NCBI RefSeq assembly: GCF_019455385.1
Contig: NZ_JACOFR010000001.1
Coordinates: forward strand, 372,001 to 436,000
Origin: Bradyrhizobium sp. BR 10289
GTDB taxonomy: Bacteria; Pseudomonadota; Alphaproteobacteria; Rhizobiales; Xanthobacteraceae
DNA: 64,000 nt
Reading direction: 5' to 3'
Shown: in pieces, positions 15,018 through 25,355 of the stretch
How positions within the stretch are numbered: position 1 is the first letter of the stretch
Layout of the letters: the number at the start of each line of letters is the position of its first letter
The notes under the pieces: generated by a model
What the model was told of the DNA's origin: nothing
Seen by the model: the letters and a program-made list of their open reading frames with translations, nothing else
Databases searched by the model: none
Made by a program: the position numbers and the translations under genes

Positions 15018-16238
15018 ATGAAGAAGTCGATCGCGTCGTTTCTGCTCGGCACGGCATTGGCGGTCACCAGCGCGGGCATAGCCTTCGCGGATGACAAGAT
15101 AGTCAAGATCGGTGCGCTGTCCGATCAGTCCGGTCTTTACGCCGACCTCGGTGGCCCCGGCTCGACGGTTGCCGCGCAGATGGCCGTCGAGGATTCCGGC
15201 CTGGCCGCGAAGGGCTGGAAGATCGATATCATCTCCGGCGACCACCAGAACAAGCCCGATATCGGGACCGCGATCGCGCGCCAGTGGTTCGACGTCGACA
15301 AGGTCGACATCATCGTCGACGTGCCGAACTCCGGCGTGGCGCTCGCCGTCAACAACGTCATCAAGGAAAAGAACGGCGTCTACATCAATTCGGGCGCCGC
15401 GACCTCGGACCTCACCAACGCTCAGTGCTCGCCCAACACCGTGCACTGGACCTACGATACCTACATGCTGGCCCACACCACGGGCCAGGCGCTGGTGAAG
15501 GCCGGCGGTGACACCTGGTTCTTCCTGACGGCGGACTACGCCTTCGGCGCAGCGCTCGAGCGCGACACCAGCGCGGTCGTCACCGCCAATGGCGGCAAGG
15601 TCGTCGGCGGCGTCAAGCATCCGCTCAACACGCCGGACTTTTCGTCCTTCCTGCTGCAGGCGCAGGCCTCGAAGGCCAAGATCATCGGCCTTGCCAATGC
15701 CGGCGGCGACACCACCAACTCGATCAAGCAGGCCGCCGAGTTCGGCATCGGCAAGGGCGGCCAGAAGCTGGCGGCGCTGCTGTTGTTCCTCACCGACGTC
15801 AAGGCGATCGGCCTCGAGACCGCGCAGGGCCTCAACTTCACCGAGACCTTCTACTGGGACATGAACGACCAGACCCGGGCGTTCTCCAAGAAATTTTCCG
15901 AGAAGATGAAGAACGGTGCGATGCCGACCATGGTGCAAGCGGGCGTTTATGCCGGCGTGCGCCACTATCTCAAGGCGCTGGAAGCGCTCGGCGGCAATCC
16001 TCATGACGGCATCAAGGTCGTCGAGAAGATGAAGTCGATGCCGACCGAGGACGATCTGTTCGGCAAGGGCGAGATCCAGCCCAACGGCCGCACCATCCAC
16101 AGCGCCTATCTGTTCGAGGTGAAGAAGCCGTCGGAGTCCAAGGGCCCGTGGGATTTCTACAAGCTGGTCGGCACTGTCTCGGGCGACCAGGCCTTCACGC
16201 CGCTCTCCGAGAGCAAGTGTCCGCTGCTCAAGAAGTAA
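15018..16238 (+). CDS. livK: Periplasmic substrate-binding protein of the Liv-type importer
   Basis: Product of 406 residues with a Sec signal peptide (MKKSIASFLLGTALAVTSAG, cut near AFA-DD). The mature part is a Leu/Ile/Val-binding type bilobed protein: VKIGALSDQSGLYADLGGPG begins lobe 1, and WFFLTADYAFGAALERDTSA is the hinge region of the second lobe. The substrate class (amino acids, amides or short organic acids) is open, because many rhizobial Liv systems are not leucine-specific. A close paralogue without transporter genes lies at 29381-30607. RBS GAGGGA. Confidence 0.92.
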   Translation: MKKSIASFLLGTALAVTSAGIAFADDKIVKIGALSDQSGLYADLGGPGSTVAAQMAVEDSGLAAKGWKIDIISGDHQNKPDIGTAIARQWFDVDKVDIIVDVPNSGVALAVNNVIKEKNGVYINSGAATSDLTNAQCSPNTVHWTYDTYMLAHTTGQALVKAGGDTWFFLTADYAFGAALERDTSAVVTANGGKVVGGVKHPLNTPDFSSFLLQAQASKAKIIGLANAGGDTTNSIKQAAEFGIGKGGQKLAALLLFLTDVKAIGLETAQGLNFTETFYWDMNDQTRAFSKKFSEKMKNGAMPTMVQAGVYAGVRHYLKALEALGGNPHDGIKVVEKMKSMPTEDDLFGKGEIQPNGRTIHSAYLFEVKKPSESKGPWDFYKLVGTVSGDQAFTPLSESKCPLLKK

Positions 16239-16246
16239 GACCGACA

Positions 16247-16271
16247 GCCCGCCGGCTTCGCGCCGGCGGGC
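16247..16271 (+). terminator. GC-rich hairpin between livK and livH
   Basis: GCCCGCCGGC / GCCGGCGGGC with a 5-nt loop gives a perfect 10-bp stem. No T run follows, so it most likely stabilises the livK message and sets a lower level for the permease genes. Confidence 0.5.
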
Positions 16272-16311
16272 GACCATTCAGGGAACGCCGAAGGGACCGG
16301 GTGCGGGATCG

Positions 16312-17175
16312 ATGCAGGCTCTTTACGCTCAGCTACTGGTGGGACTGATCAACGGCTCGTTCTACGCGCTGCTCAGTCTCGGGCTCGCCGTGATCTTCGG
16401 CATGCTCAACATCATCAATTTCGCCCATGGCGCGCTCTACATGATGGGCGCCTTCGTCGCCTATTTCCTGCTGAACCTCGGCGGCATCAGTTACTGGTGG
16501 GCGCTGCTGCTGGCGCCCGTCATCGTCGGCATCTTCGGCATGATCCTGGAACGGACCATGCTGCAATGGCTGACCGGCCTCGACCATCTCTACGGCCTGC
16601 TGCTCACCTTCGGCATCGCGCTGATCGTGCAGGGCGTGTTCCAGAACTATTTCGGCTCCTCCGGCCTGCCTTACGCCATTCCTGACCAGCTCAAGGGCGG
16701 CATGAATCTCGGCTTCATGTTCCTGCCCATCTATCGCGGCTGGGTCGTCATCTTCTCGCTGGTGGTCTGCATCGCCACCTGGTTCCTGATCGAGAAGACG
16801 CGGCTCGGCGCCTACCTGCGCGCCGCCACCGAAAACCCGACGCTGGTGCGCGCCTTCGGCATCAACGTGCCGCGCATGATCACGCTGACCTACGGGCTCG
16901 GCGTCGGCCTGGCCGCGCTCGCCGGCGTCCTCTCGGCACCGATCAACCAGGTGCGGCCGCTGATGGGGGCCGACCTCATCATCGTCGTGTTCGCGGTGGT
17001 CGTGATCGGCGGCATGGGATCGATCATGGGCTCCATCATCACCGGCTTCGCGCTCGGCGTGATCGAGGGCCTAACCAAATATTTCTACCCCGAGGCCTCC
17101 AACACCGTGGTGTTCGTGCTGATGGTGCTGGTGCTCCTGGTGAAGCCAACGGGACTGACGGGAAAGGCGGCCTGA
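16312..17175 (+). CDS. livH: Liv-type ABC transporter inner-membrane permease LivH
   Basis: Product of 287 residues with about eight hydrophobic spans. Typical LivH starts are seen (LLVGLINGSFYALLSLGLAV, then MLNIINFAHGALYMMGAF). The cytoplasmic coupling loop for the ATPase, with RAATENPTLVRAFGINV, lies near residue 170. It forms the heterodimeric channel with LivM, whose gene starts 1 bp after this stop. Confidence 0.93.
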   Translation: MQALYAQLLVGLINGSFYALLSLGLAVIFGMLNIINFAHGALYMMGAFVAYFLLNLGGISYWWALLLAPVIVGIFGMILERTMLQWLTGLDHLYGLLLTFGIALIVQGVFQNYFGSSGLPYAIPDQLKGGMNLGFMFLPIYRGWVVIFSLVVCIATWFLIEKTRLGAYLRAATENPTLVRAFGINVPRMITLTYGLGVGLAALAGVLSAPINQVRPLMGADLIIVVFAVVVIGGMGSIMGSIITGFALGVIEGLTKYFYPEASNTVVFVLMVLVLLVKPTGLTGKAA

Positions 17176-17176
17176 T

Positions 17177-18145
17177 ATGACAGCCTTGACAGATGACACG
17201 CTGCCGGTGACCCCGCGGGCGATGCGCGACGAGATGATCGTCTTCGTGGTGATGGCTCTGCTGCTGGCCTCGGTGCCATTCACAGGGGTCTATCCGTTCT
17301 TTGTGATGCAGGCGCTGTGCTTCGCGCTGCTCGCCTGCGCATTCAATCTGCTGATCGGCTATGGCGGCCTGCTGTCGTTTGGCCACGCGATGTTCCTCGG
17401 CACCGCCGGCTATTGCAGCGCGCACGCGCTGAAAGTGTGGGCGCTGCCGCCGGAACTCGGCATCCTCGTTGGTATCGCGGCGGCCTTCGTGCTCTCGATC
17501 ATCACCGGCTACATCTCGATCCGCCGCCAGGGCATCTATTTCTCGATGATCACCCTGGCGCTGTCGCAGTTGCTCTACTTCATCTACCTCCAGGCGCCAT
17601 TCACCCATGGCGAGGACGGTATCCAGGGTATTCCGCAGGGGTACATGTTCGGCGTGCTCGACCTCTCCAAGCCGACCGTGCTGTACTACGTCGTGCTGGT
17701 CGGATTCCTCGCGGGCTTTCTGCTGATCTACCGCATCATCAACTCGCCCTTCGGTGAGGTTCTGAAGGCGATCCGCGAGAACGAGCCGCGCGCCATCTCG
17801 CTCGGCTACCGGACCGACCAGTACAAGTTCCTGGCCTTCGTCCTGTCGGGAACGCTGGCGGGCTTCGCCGGCGCGCTGAAGGTATTCGTGGCGCAGAATG
17901 CCTCGCTCACCGACGTGCACTGGTCGATGTCCGGCGAGGTCGTGCTGATGACCCTGGTGGGCGGCCTCGGAACCATCTTCGGGCCCGTCGTCGGCGCCTT
18001 CGTGATCATCGCCATGCAGCAATATCTAGCGGGCTTCGGCCAATGGGTGACGGTGATCCAGGGCGCGATCTTCGTGATCTGCGTGCTCACCTTCCGCCGC
18101 GGCGTCATCGGCGAAATCGCCCACTACTTCCGGAGATCACTCTAA
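17177..18145 (+). CDS. livM: Liv-type ABC transporter inner-membrane permease LivM
   Basis: Product of 322 residues. Hydrophobic spans alternate with short loops. LivM landmarks are LLIGYGGLLSFGHAMFLG in the first third and the EAA-like coupling loop VLKAIRENEPRAISLGY (about residue 195). The sequence after LSGTLAGFAGALKVFV is the usual end of the family. It is the last gene of the livGFKHM operon; 155 bp follow before the phosphate genes. Confidence 0.93.
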   Translation: MTALTDDTLPVTPRAMRDEMIVFVVMALLLASVPFTGVYPFFVMQALCFALLACAFNLLIGYGGLLSFGHAMFLGTAGYCSAHALKVWALPPELGILVGIAAAFVLSIITGYISIRRQGIYFSMITLALSQLLYFIYLQAPFTHGEDGIQGIPQGYMFGVLDLSKPTVLYYVVLVGFLAGFLLIYRIINSPFGEVLKAIRENEPRAISLGYRTDQYKFLAFVLSGTLAGFAGALKVFVAQNASLTDVHWSMSGEVVLMTLVGGLGTIFGPVVGAFVIIAMQQYLAGFGQWVTVIQGAIFVICVLTFRRGVIGEIAHYFRRSL

Positions 18146-18242
18146 GTTATTGATCTAACACAAGCTTATCCGTCGAGTGAAAGCGGTGGATGATCCGGCT
18201 CCGCGGGCGTGAGATGACACGCATGCGGATCGAAAATGGTCT

Positions 18243-18260
18243 ATGACAGTTTCATGACGG
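18243..18260 (-). promoter_or_regulatory. Pho box (PhoB-binding site) upstream of the DUF47-pit pair
   Basis: Read on the minus strand the site is CCGTCAT-GAAA-CTGTCAT, two 7-bp direct repeats with a 4-bp spacer, nearly the PhoB consensus CTGTCAT-N4-CTGTCAT. It ends 40 bp before the ATG of the DUF47 gene. In Sinorhizobium the equivalent orfA-pit pair is repressed by PhoB when phosphate is scarce; the reversed, promoter-proximal position here fits repression. Confidence 0.65.
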
Positions 18261-18300
18261 CCCCTCGGGCCGAGCCATTTCCAACCGGTAGCCTATCCCC

Positions 18301-18945
18301 ATGATGCGATGGTTTCGCGCGTTCCTGCCCAAGGAAGAACGTTTCTTCGACCTGTTCGACCGCCATGCCCAGACCGTGATCCAGGGGTCTATCGCGCTCC
18401 AGGGGATGCTCAACGGGGGCGAGGAGACGCCGGTCTTCTGCCAGCGCGTCAACCAGTTCGAGAACGACGCCGACAACATCACCCGTGAGGTGCTGACGGC
18501 GGTCCGCCGCACCTTCATCACCCCCTTCGACCGCGGCGACATCAAGAACCTGATCACGTCGCTGGACGACGCCATCGACCAGATGCAGCAGACCGCCAAG
18601 GCCGTGATGCTGTTCGAGGTCCGGACCTTCGAGCCGCCGATGCGCGAGATCGGCGGGCTCCTGATCGAATGTGCCAATCTGGTGGGTCGCGCGCTGCCGC
18701 TGATGCAGGAGATCGGCAAGAACGTCGCCATGCTGACTGCGATCACGGAAGAGCTGGGCAAGCTGGAGGGTCGTGTCGACGATCTCCATGACATCGGGCT
18801 GAAGGAACTGTTCCTCAAGCATCGCGACGGCAACGCGATGGATTTCATCGTCGGCGTCGAGATCTACGATCACCTCGAAAAGGTGGCCGATCGTTTCGAC
18901 GACGTCGCGAACGAGATCAACAGCATCGTCATCGAGCAGGTGTAG
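18301..18945 (+). CDS. DUF47 family protein, PhoU-like regulator of Pit (OrfA)
   Basis: Product of 214 residues, nearly all helical. The family (TIGR00153/DUF47) resembles PhoU and is found beside Pit transporters, where it is believed to modulate uptake. Landmarks are MMRWFRAFLPKEERFFDLF at the start, the metal-site helices with FENDADNITREVL and LDDAIDQMQQTAK, and HLEKVADRFDDVANEINSIV at the end. It precedes pit by 9 bp, so they form one operon behind the Pho box. Confidence 0.9.
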   Translation: MMRWFRAFLPKEERFFDLFDRHAQTVIQGSIALQGMLNGGEETPVFCQRVNQFENDADNITREVLTAVRRTFITPFDRGDIKNLITSLDDAIDQMQQTAKAVMLFEVRTFEPPMREIGGLLIECANLVGRALPLMQEIGKNVAMLTAITEELGKLEGRVDDLHDIGLKELFLKHRDGNAMDFIVGVEIYDHLEKVADRFDDVANEINSIVIEQV

Positions 18946-18954
18946 GGCAGGACC

Positions 18955-19962
18955 GTGGATGCTGCGCTCGGTCTTCCCGTCCTGGTCGGCTTGATCGCCG
19001 TCGCGCTGCTGTTCGACTTCCTGAACGGCCTGCACGACGCCGCCAATTCGATCGCGACCATCGTCTCGACCCGCGTGCTGCGGCCGCAATTCGCGGTGTT
19101 CTGGGCCGCGTTCTTCAATTTCGTCGCCTTCATGGTGTTCGGCCTGCACGTCGCCCAGACCATCGGCACCGGCATCATCGATCCCGCGATCGTCGATGCC
19201 CAGGTGATCTTCGCGGCTCTCGTTGGCGCCATCGTCTGGAACCTCGTAACCTGGGCGCTCGGCATTCCCTCGTCGTCATCGCACGCGCTGATCGGCGGTC
19301 TCGTCGGCGGCGGCATGGCCAAGGCGGGGATCTCGGCGGCGGTGTGGAGCGGTCTGTCCAAGGCGGTGCTGGCGATCGTGCTGTCGCCGCTGGTCGGATT
19401 CCTGCTTGCGATGATGCTGGTCGCGGTCGTGTCCTGGCTGTCGGTGCGCTCGACGCCGTTCGCGGTCGACCGCGCCTTCCGCATCCTGCAATTCGCTTCC
19501 GCCTCGCTCTATTCGCTCGGCCATGGCGGCAACGACGCCCAGAAGACGATGGGCATCATCGCCGTGCTGCTCTATTCGCAGGGCCATCTCGGCAGCGAGT
19601 TTTCCGTGCCGTTCTGGGTGGTGCTGTCCTGCCAGGCCGCGATGGCGATGGGCACGTTGATGGGTGGTTGGCGCATCGTCCGCACCATGGGCCTGCGCAT
19701 CACCAAGCTCACGCCGATGCAGGGATTCTGCGCCGAGACCGGCGGTGCCGCGACGCTGTTCATGGCGACTTTTCTCGGCGTTCCGGTCTCGACCACCCAC
19801 ACCATCACCGGGGCCATCGTCGGCGTCGGCGCGGCCCGCCGCGTCTCGGCGGTGCGCTGGAACGTCGCAAGCTCGATCGTCTATGCCTGGGTGATCACCA
19901 TCCCGGCCTCGGCGATCGTGGCGGCACTGACCTGGTGGGGGGTAAAGATCTTCGTCAGGTGA
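18955..19962 (+). CDS. pit: Inorganic phosphate transporter, Pit family
   Basis: Product of 335 residues, GTG start. Pit proteins are proton-coupled carriers of metal-phosphate complexes. The Pho4 duplicated signature is present: [16 protein letters not shown] in the first half and [19 protein letters not shown] in the second. About ten membrane spans can be drawn. The end [18 protein letters not shown] is also typical. It is co-transcribed with the DUF47 protein. Its last 8 bp overlap the end of sugE on the other strand. Confidence 0.93.
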   Translation: MDAALGLPVLVGLIAVALLFDFLNGLHDAANSIATIVSTRVLRPQFAVFWAAFFNFVAFMVFGLHVAQTIGTGIIDPAIVDAQVIFAALVGAIVWNLVTWALGIPSSSSHALIGGLVGGGMAKAGISAAVWSGLSKAVLAIVLSPLVGFLLAMMLVAVVSWLSVRSTPFAVDRAFRILQFASASLYSLGHGGNDAQKTMGIIAVLLYSQGHLGSEFSVPFWVVLSCQAAMAMGTLMGGWRIVRTMGLRITKLTPMQGFCAETGGAATLFMATFLGVPVSTTHTITGAIVGVGAARRVSAVRWNVASSIVYAWVITIPASAIVAALTWWGVKIFVR

Positions 19963-20269
19963 CGAATTTCAGCCCGGCGATGCCGGCAATGATCAGGGCG
20001 ATGCTGGCGAGGCGTAATGCGGTCGCCGGCTCGCCGAACAGAATGATGCCCAGCGTCGCGGTCCCCACCGCGCCGATGCCGGTCCAGACCGCATAGGCGG
20101 TTCCGACGGGCAGCGATTTGAGCGCCAGCCCGAGCAGGATGACGCTGCCAGCCATGGCCGCGAGCGTAATGATCGACGGAACCAGCCGGGTGAAGCCTTC
20201 CGTGTATTTCAGGCCGATCGCCCAGGTGATCTCGAGAAGACCGGCGACGAACAGGATGCTCCAGGCCAT
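19955..20269 (-). CDS. sugE: SugE/Gdx small multidrug resistance family guanidinium exporter
   Basis: Product of 104 residues with four membrane helices, the normal SMR size. The essential Glu lies in [18 protein letters not shown] (residue 13), and the [19 protein letters not shown] pattern marks the SugE/Gdx branch rather than EmrE. This branch exports guanidinium in exchange for protons. The guanidine-II riboswitch just upstream strongly supports that role. GGAGGG lies 5 bp before the ATG. Confidence 0.92.
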   Translation of the reverse strand: MAWSILFVAGLLEITWAIGLKYTEGFTRLVPSIITLAAMAGSVILLGLALKSLPVGTAYAVWTGIGAVGTATLGIILFGEPATALRLASIALIIAGIAGLKFVT

Positions 20270-20339
20270 GACGACCCTCCATTCAAGGCAGGGTCGTCCC
20301 CGCGGCTGACTTGCTGATGAATAGGAGGGCCGTCCCTCC
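20270..20339 (-). promoter_or_regulatory. Guanidine-II (mini-ykkC) riboswitch controlling sugE
   Basis: On the minus strand there are two hairpins with the diagnostic ACGR loops. P1 is GGAGGG-ACGG-CCCTCC (20324-20339). P2 is GCGGGG-ACGA-CCCTGC (20288-20303). They are 20 nt apart. The Shine-Dalgarno GGAGGG (20275-20280) follows at once. GACGACCCT of P2 is perfectly complementary to AGGGTCGTC over the ribosome site (20270-20278), giving an OFF fold that ligand-bound P1/P2 loops would break. The expected outcome is translation ON with guanidine. Confidence 0.88.
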
Positions 20340-20426
20340 CACGGCCGATATGGGACTGGCCGGAAGGCTCCGCAATCACCACATCAGGCTTGATCCGGCC
20401 CATTTTCCCTGCCAAACGCTCCCGCC

Positions 20427-22049
<1,623 letters not shown>

Positions 22050-22090
22050 GGCGCGCTCCTGGCGCCCGCTGCAGCGCAGCCAAACCCCAC

Positions 22091-22201
22091 CGCTGTCATG
22101 CCCCGGCTTGACCGGGGCATCCAGTACGCCGCAGCCCCTCGATTCAACAACAGCTGTCTCTGGAATACTGGGTCGCCCGGTCAAGCCGGACGACGACAGC
22201 G
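22091..22201. repeat. Dispersed palindromic repeat, family 2
   Basis: Two inverted arms of about 36 bp, 22091-22126 (CGCTGTCATGCCCCGGCTTG...) and 22166-22201, are separated by about 39 bp. Each arm also contains its own CCCCGGCTTGACCGGGG-like dyad. This CGGCTTGACCGGG element is widespread in Bradyrhizobium intergenic regions from general knowledge. Here it follows prfC. Confidence 0.65.
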
Positions 22202-22290
22202 TGCCTAAGCGCGCGGATGTGAACGCGCGCGGGCTTGACCCTTTCATCCGCGGTACCACGTTGGTCTGCGTGACATTGCGAGTTCGCATC

Positions 22291-22869
22291 ATGTGGCGCG
22301 GCATTCTGGTTCTCATCCTGCTGGCGATCTCGGCCGTCGCGGCCGATGCGCAGCACCGGCAGATCAATCCGATCCCGTTTGCGCACGAGCCGTGCAGCGT
22401 GCTCGACGGCCGGCCCTGCACGCCATCTTATTGCAGCCCGCTCGAGCCTGGGCCCTGCATTCCCGAGATGGATTATCCCTACGGGCAGAATCTCCAGCTC
22501 ACGGTTGAGAGCGTTCCGGCGGAAGCCGACCGCGCCAAATACCAGAAGCCCGACCACGATCTCGACACGATCGGCGACCTCTTTGCCGAGCTGCGCACCT
22601 GCTGGTCGCCGCCGTCGGACAATGCGCGGGCCGGCATGCAGACGTCTGTGCGCTTCAGCTTCAACAAGAATGGCGGCCTGATCGGCCCGCCGCGCCTAAC
22701 CTACGCGACTGCCGGCGTTCCGGCTGACACGCGGACGACCTATCTGGACGCGATCAATTCATCGCTGAAGGCTTGCCTGCCGCTGAAATTCACCAGTGGT
22801 CTCGGCGGCGCCTTGGCCGGGCGGCCGATCGCGATCCGCTATGTCGACAATCGCGTGCTGGACAAGTAG
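22291..22869 (+). CDS. Secreted protein of unknown function with TonB-like C-terminal layout
   Basis: Product of 192 residues. The start is an ATG followed by a clear signal peptide (MWRGILVLILLAISAVAADA, cut after ADA-Q). A Cys/Pro-rich segment follows (CSVLDGRPCTPSYCSPLEPG), which suggests disulfides. The last hundred residues (LFAELRTCW..., SVRFSFNKNGGLIGPPRLTY, LPLKFTSGLGG) follow the pattern of periplasmic energy-transducer-type C-terminal domains often annotated as hypothetical in rhizobia. The function is not known. Confidence 0.65.
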   Translation: MWRGILVLILLAISAVAADAQHRQINPIPFAHEPCSVLDGRPCTPSYCSPLEPGPCIPEMDYPYGQNLQLTVESVPAEADRAKYQKPDHDLDTIGDLFAELRTCWSPPSDNARAGMQTSVRFSFNKNGGLIGPPRLTYATAGVPADTRTTYLDAINSSLKACLPLKFTSGLGGALAGRPIAIRYVDNRVLDK

Positions 22870-22940
22870 CGCATCAGTTGCGACGGGCGGCCAATCGATG
22901 ATACCCCATGAGCGGGGGCGTTGGTCGAGGGGAGGATGTC

Positions 22941-23525
22941 GTGGGTCTGCTGGTCATGATCCTGGGGCTGGTGCTGTTTTTCGCGGCCCATATTTTCACG
23001 ACGAAACGCGACGCGCGTGCGCAGGCGATCGCGAGGCTGGGCGAGGGGACCTACAAGATCCTCTATTCCGTGGCCTCGCTCGCGGGACTTGCGTTGATCG
23101 TCTGGGGCTTTGCGCATTATCGAGCGACCGGCTGGATCGACGTCTGGTATCCGCCGAAGGCGCTGAAGCACATCACGCTCGCTTTGATGCTGCCCGCCGT
23201 CATTCTGGTGGTCGCCTCTTATATGCGCGGCCGCATCTATGCGACGCTGAAGCATCCGATGCTGGCCGGCATCAAGCTGTGGGCCGCCGCGCATCTGCTC
23301 GCCAATGGCGATCTCGGCTCCATCATCCTGTTCGGCTCGTTCCTCGGCTGGGCGGTGTATGACCGCATTTCGCTGAAGCATCGCACCGATGGCGGCGGCC
23401 CGCCGATCCCGGTGGGCGGCGTCACCAACGATTTGATCGCGGTTGCGGTCGGCATCGTCGCTTATCTGGCCCTGGCCTTCGCGTTCCATCCTGTCGTGAT
23501 CGGTGTTCCCGTCGTGGGCGTCTAG
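22941..23525 (+). CDS. NnrU family membrane protein
   Basis: Product of 194 residues from GTG with AGGGGAGG 5 bp upstream; an ATG at 22908 lacks a ribosome site. About five membrane spans. Family hallmarks are the start LGLVLFFAAHIFTTKRDARA and HPMLAGIKLWAAAHLLANGD, with conserved His residues. NnrU is named from denitrification gene clusters and is related to methyltransferase-like NnrU/isoprenylcysteine membrane proteins; its exact reaction is unproven. No nitric oxide genes are next to it here. Confidence 0.85.
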   Translation: MGLLVMILGLVLFFAAHIFTTKRDARAQAIARLGEGTYKILYSVASLAGLALIVWGFAHYRATGWIDVWYPPKALKHITLALMLPAVILVVASYMRGRIYATLKHPMLAGIKLWAAAHLLANGDLGSIILFGSFLGWAVYDRISLKHRTDGGGPPIPVGGVTNDLIAVAVGIVAYLALAFAFHPVVIGVPVVGV

Positions 23526-23596
23526 CCGATCGACGCAAGACAGCAGCCGCACGTCCGTGCGCGGAAGGTAACAAGAGCAACAAGCCGAGGCCTCCC

Positions 23597-25189
23597 ATGG
23601 ACCGGTCGCATTCAAAAATCCCGCCGATGCGGCTCGAGGCGCGTTTTGGCGATCGCGTGGTGCCGGCCTTCTGCGACCGCCCGGCGAGCCTGTGGGCGAT
23701 GATCGCGGACGCGCGCGCCCGCCATCCCGATGGCGAGGCGCTGATCGCAGGCGATGTCCGTCTGAGCTGGCGGCAGGCCGTGGAGCAATCCGCGCGGATC
23801 GCGGCGGGCTTCCGCAAGCTCGGCCTGCAACGGGGCGACCGCGTTGCGATCCTGCTTGGCAACCGCATCGAATTCCCGCTGCTGCTGTTCGCCGCTGCGC
23901 ATGAGGGGCTCGTGACGGTGCTGCTCAGCACGCGCCAGCAGAAGCCGGAGATCGCCTATGTACTTGCCGATTGCGGCGCGAAAATCCTGATCCATGAAGC
24001 GGCGCTTGCCGAGCGGCTGCCCGATGCGCAGGATGTACCCGACTTGGTCCACCGCATCGCCATCGACAGCGATCCGGCGCTGTCGCGTTTCGACATGCTC
24101 GCCGACAATGCGCCGGCGCCTGCGCCGGTCGAGGTGAGCGAAGAGGATACCGCGATGATCCTCTATACCTCGGGCACGACGGGCAAGCCGAAGGGCGCAA
24201 TGCTGGCCCATTGCAACATCGTCCATTCCTCGATGGTGTTCGTGTCCTGCCTGGAACTGACGCAAGCCGACCGTTCGATCGCAGCCGTGCCGCTCGGCCA
24301 TGTCACCGGCGTCGTCGCCAACATCACCACCATGATCCGCTGCGCCGGCACGCTCATCATCATGCCGGAATTCAAGGCGGCTGATTACCTCAAGCTCGCC
24401 GCACGCGAGCGCGTCACCTACACGGTGATGGTGCCGGCGATGTACAATCTCTGCCTGCTCCAGCCCGATTTCGACAGCTACGATCTGTCGAGCTGGCGAA
24501 TCGGCGGCTTTGGCGGCGCACCGATGCCGGTCGCGACCATCGAGAGGCTCAAGGCGACCATTCCCGGCCTGAAGCTTGCGAATTGCTACGGCGCCACCGA
24601 GACGACGTCGCCCTCGACGATCATGCCGGGCGAATTGACCGCGAGCCATATCGACAGCGTCGGCTTAGCCTGCCCCGGTGCGCGCATCATCGCGATGGGA
24701 CCTGACGGGCGCGAGCTGCCCTCCGGCGAGATCGGCGAGCTCTGGATCCAGAGCGCCTCCGTCATCAAGGGCTATTGGAATAACCCGAAAGCCACCGCGG
24801 ACAGTTTCACGAGCGGCTTCTGGCATTCGGGGGATCTCGGCTCGGTCGATGCGCAAGGCTTCGTCCGCGTGTTCGATCGCCAAAAGGACATGATCAATCG
24901 CGGCGGTCTGAAAATCTATTCGGCCGAGGTCGAATCCGTGCTGGCCGGCCATCCCGCGGTGATCGAGAGCGCGATCATTGCCAGGGCCTGCCCGGTGCTG
25001 GGCGAGCGCGTCCACGCCGTGGTGGTGACGCGCGCGCCTGTGGCCAGCGAGGCCTTGCGGGCCTGGTGCGCCGAGCGCCTGTCCGACTACAAGGTCCCCG
25101 AGACCATGGCGGTCACTGCCGATCCGCTGCCGCGCAATGCCAACGGCAAGGTGCTGAAACGGCAGCTGCGGGAGCTGCTGGGGGCCTGA
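23597..25189 (+). CDS. Class I adenylate-forming enzyme (acyl-CoA synthetase/ligase)
   Basis: Product of 530 residues. The family activates a carboxylic acid with ATP and then forms a CoA thioester. Core motifs: A3 ILYTSGTTGKPKGAM, A4-A5 region with LANCYGATETTSPS, A7 FWHSGDLGSVDAQGFVRVFD, A8 hinge RGGLKIYSAEVESVL, and the catalytic A10 lysine in PRNANGKVLKRQLREL. The acyl pocket region GGFGGAPMP fits fatty or aryl acids, but the substrate cannot be named. It is a single gene with no thiolase or dehydrogenase partners nearby. Confidence 0.88.
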   Translation: MDRSHSKIPPMRLEARFGDRVVPAFCDRPASLWAMIADARARHPDGEALIAGDVRLSWRQAVEQSARIAAGFRKLGLQRGDRVAILLGNRIEFPLLLFAAAHEGLVTVLLSTRQQKPEIAYVLADCGAKILIHEAALAERLPDAQDVPDLVHRIAIDSDPALSRFDMLADNAPAPAPVEVSEEDTAMILYTSGTTGKPKGAMLAHCNIVHSSMVFVSCLELTQADRSIAAVPLGHVTGVVANITTMIRCAGTLIIMPEFKAADYLKLAARERVTYTVMVPAMYNLCLLQPDFDSYDLSSWRIGGFGGAPMPVATIERLKATIPGLKLANCYGATETTSPSTIMPGELTASHIDSVGLACPGARIIAMGPDGRELPSGEIGELWIQSASVIKGYWNNPKATADSFTSGFWHSGDLGSVDAQGFVRVFDRQKDMINRGGLKIYSAEVESVLAGHPAVIESAIIARACPVLGERVHAVVVTRAPVASEALRAWCAERLSDYKVPETMAVTADPLPRNANGKVLKRQLRELLGA

Positions 25190-25355
25190 GCGGGGCGGGC
25201 GGTCCCCGGGCTCTTGCGGGTGGTTAACGCCTTGATCGGGCTCGCTTTGCCTTGCCACCGCCATATCGTTAGGGTACCTCGCCGCCACGCGGGGACGGGA
25301 TTCTGGCGCGAACGCTCTGGCGCGCGCACCCGGGCAGGGCATGGGATTAGCATAA

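Noticed and set aside
18146..18242. A gene between livM and the DUF47 gene
   Set aside because: No frame with a ribosome site; the segment is regulatory, with a Pho box at its end.
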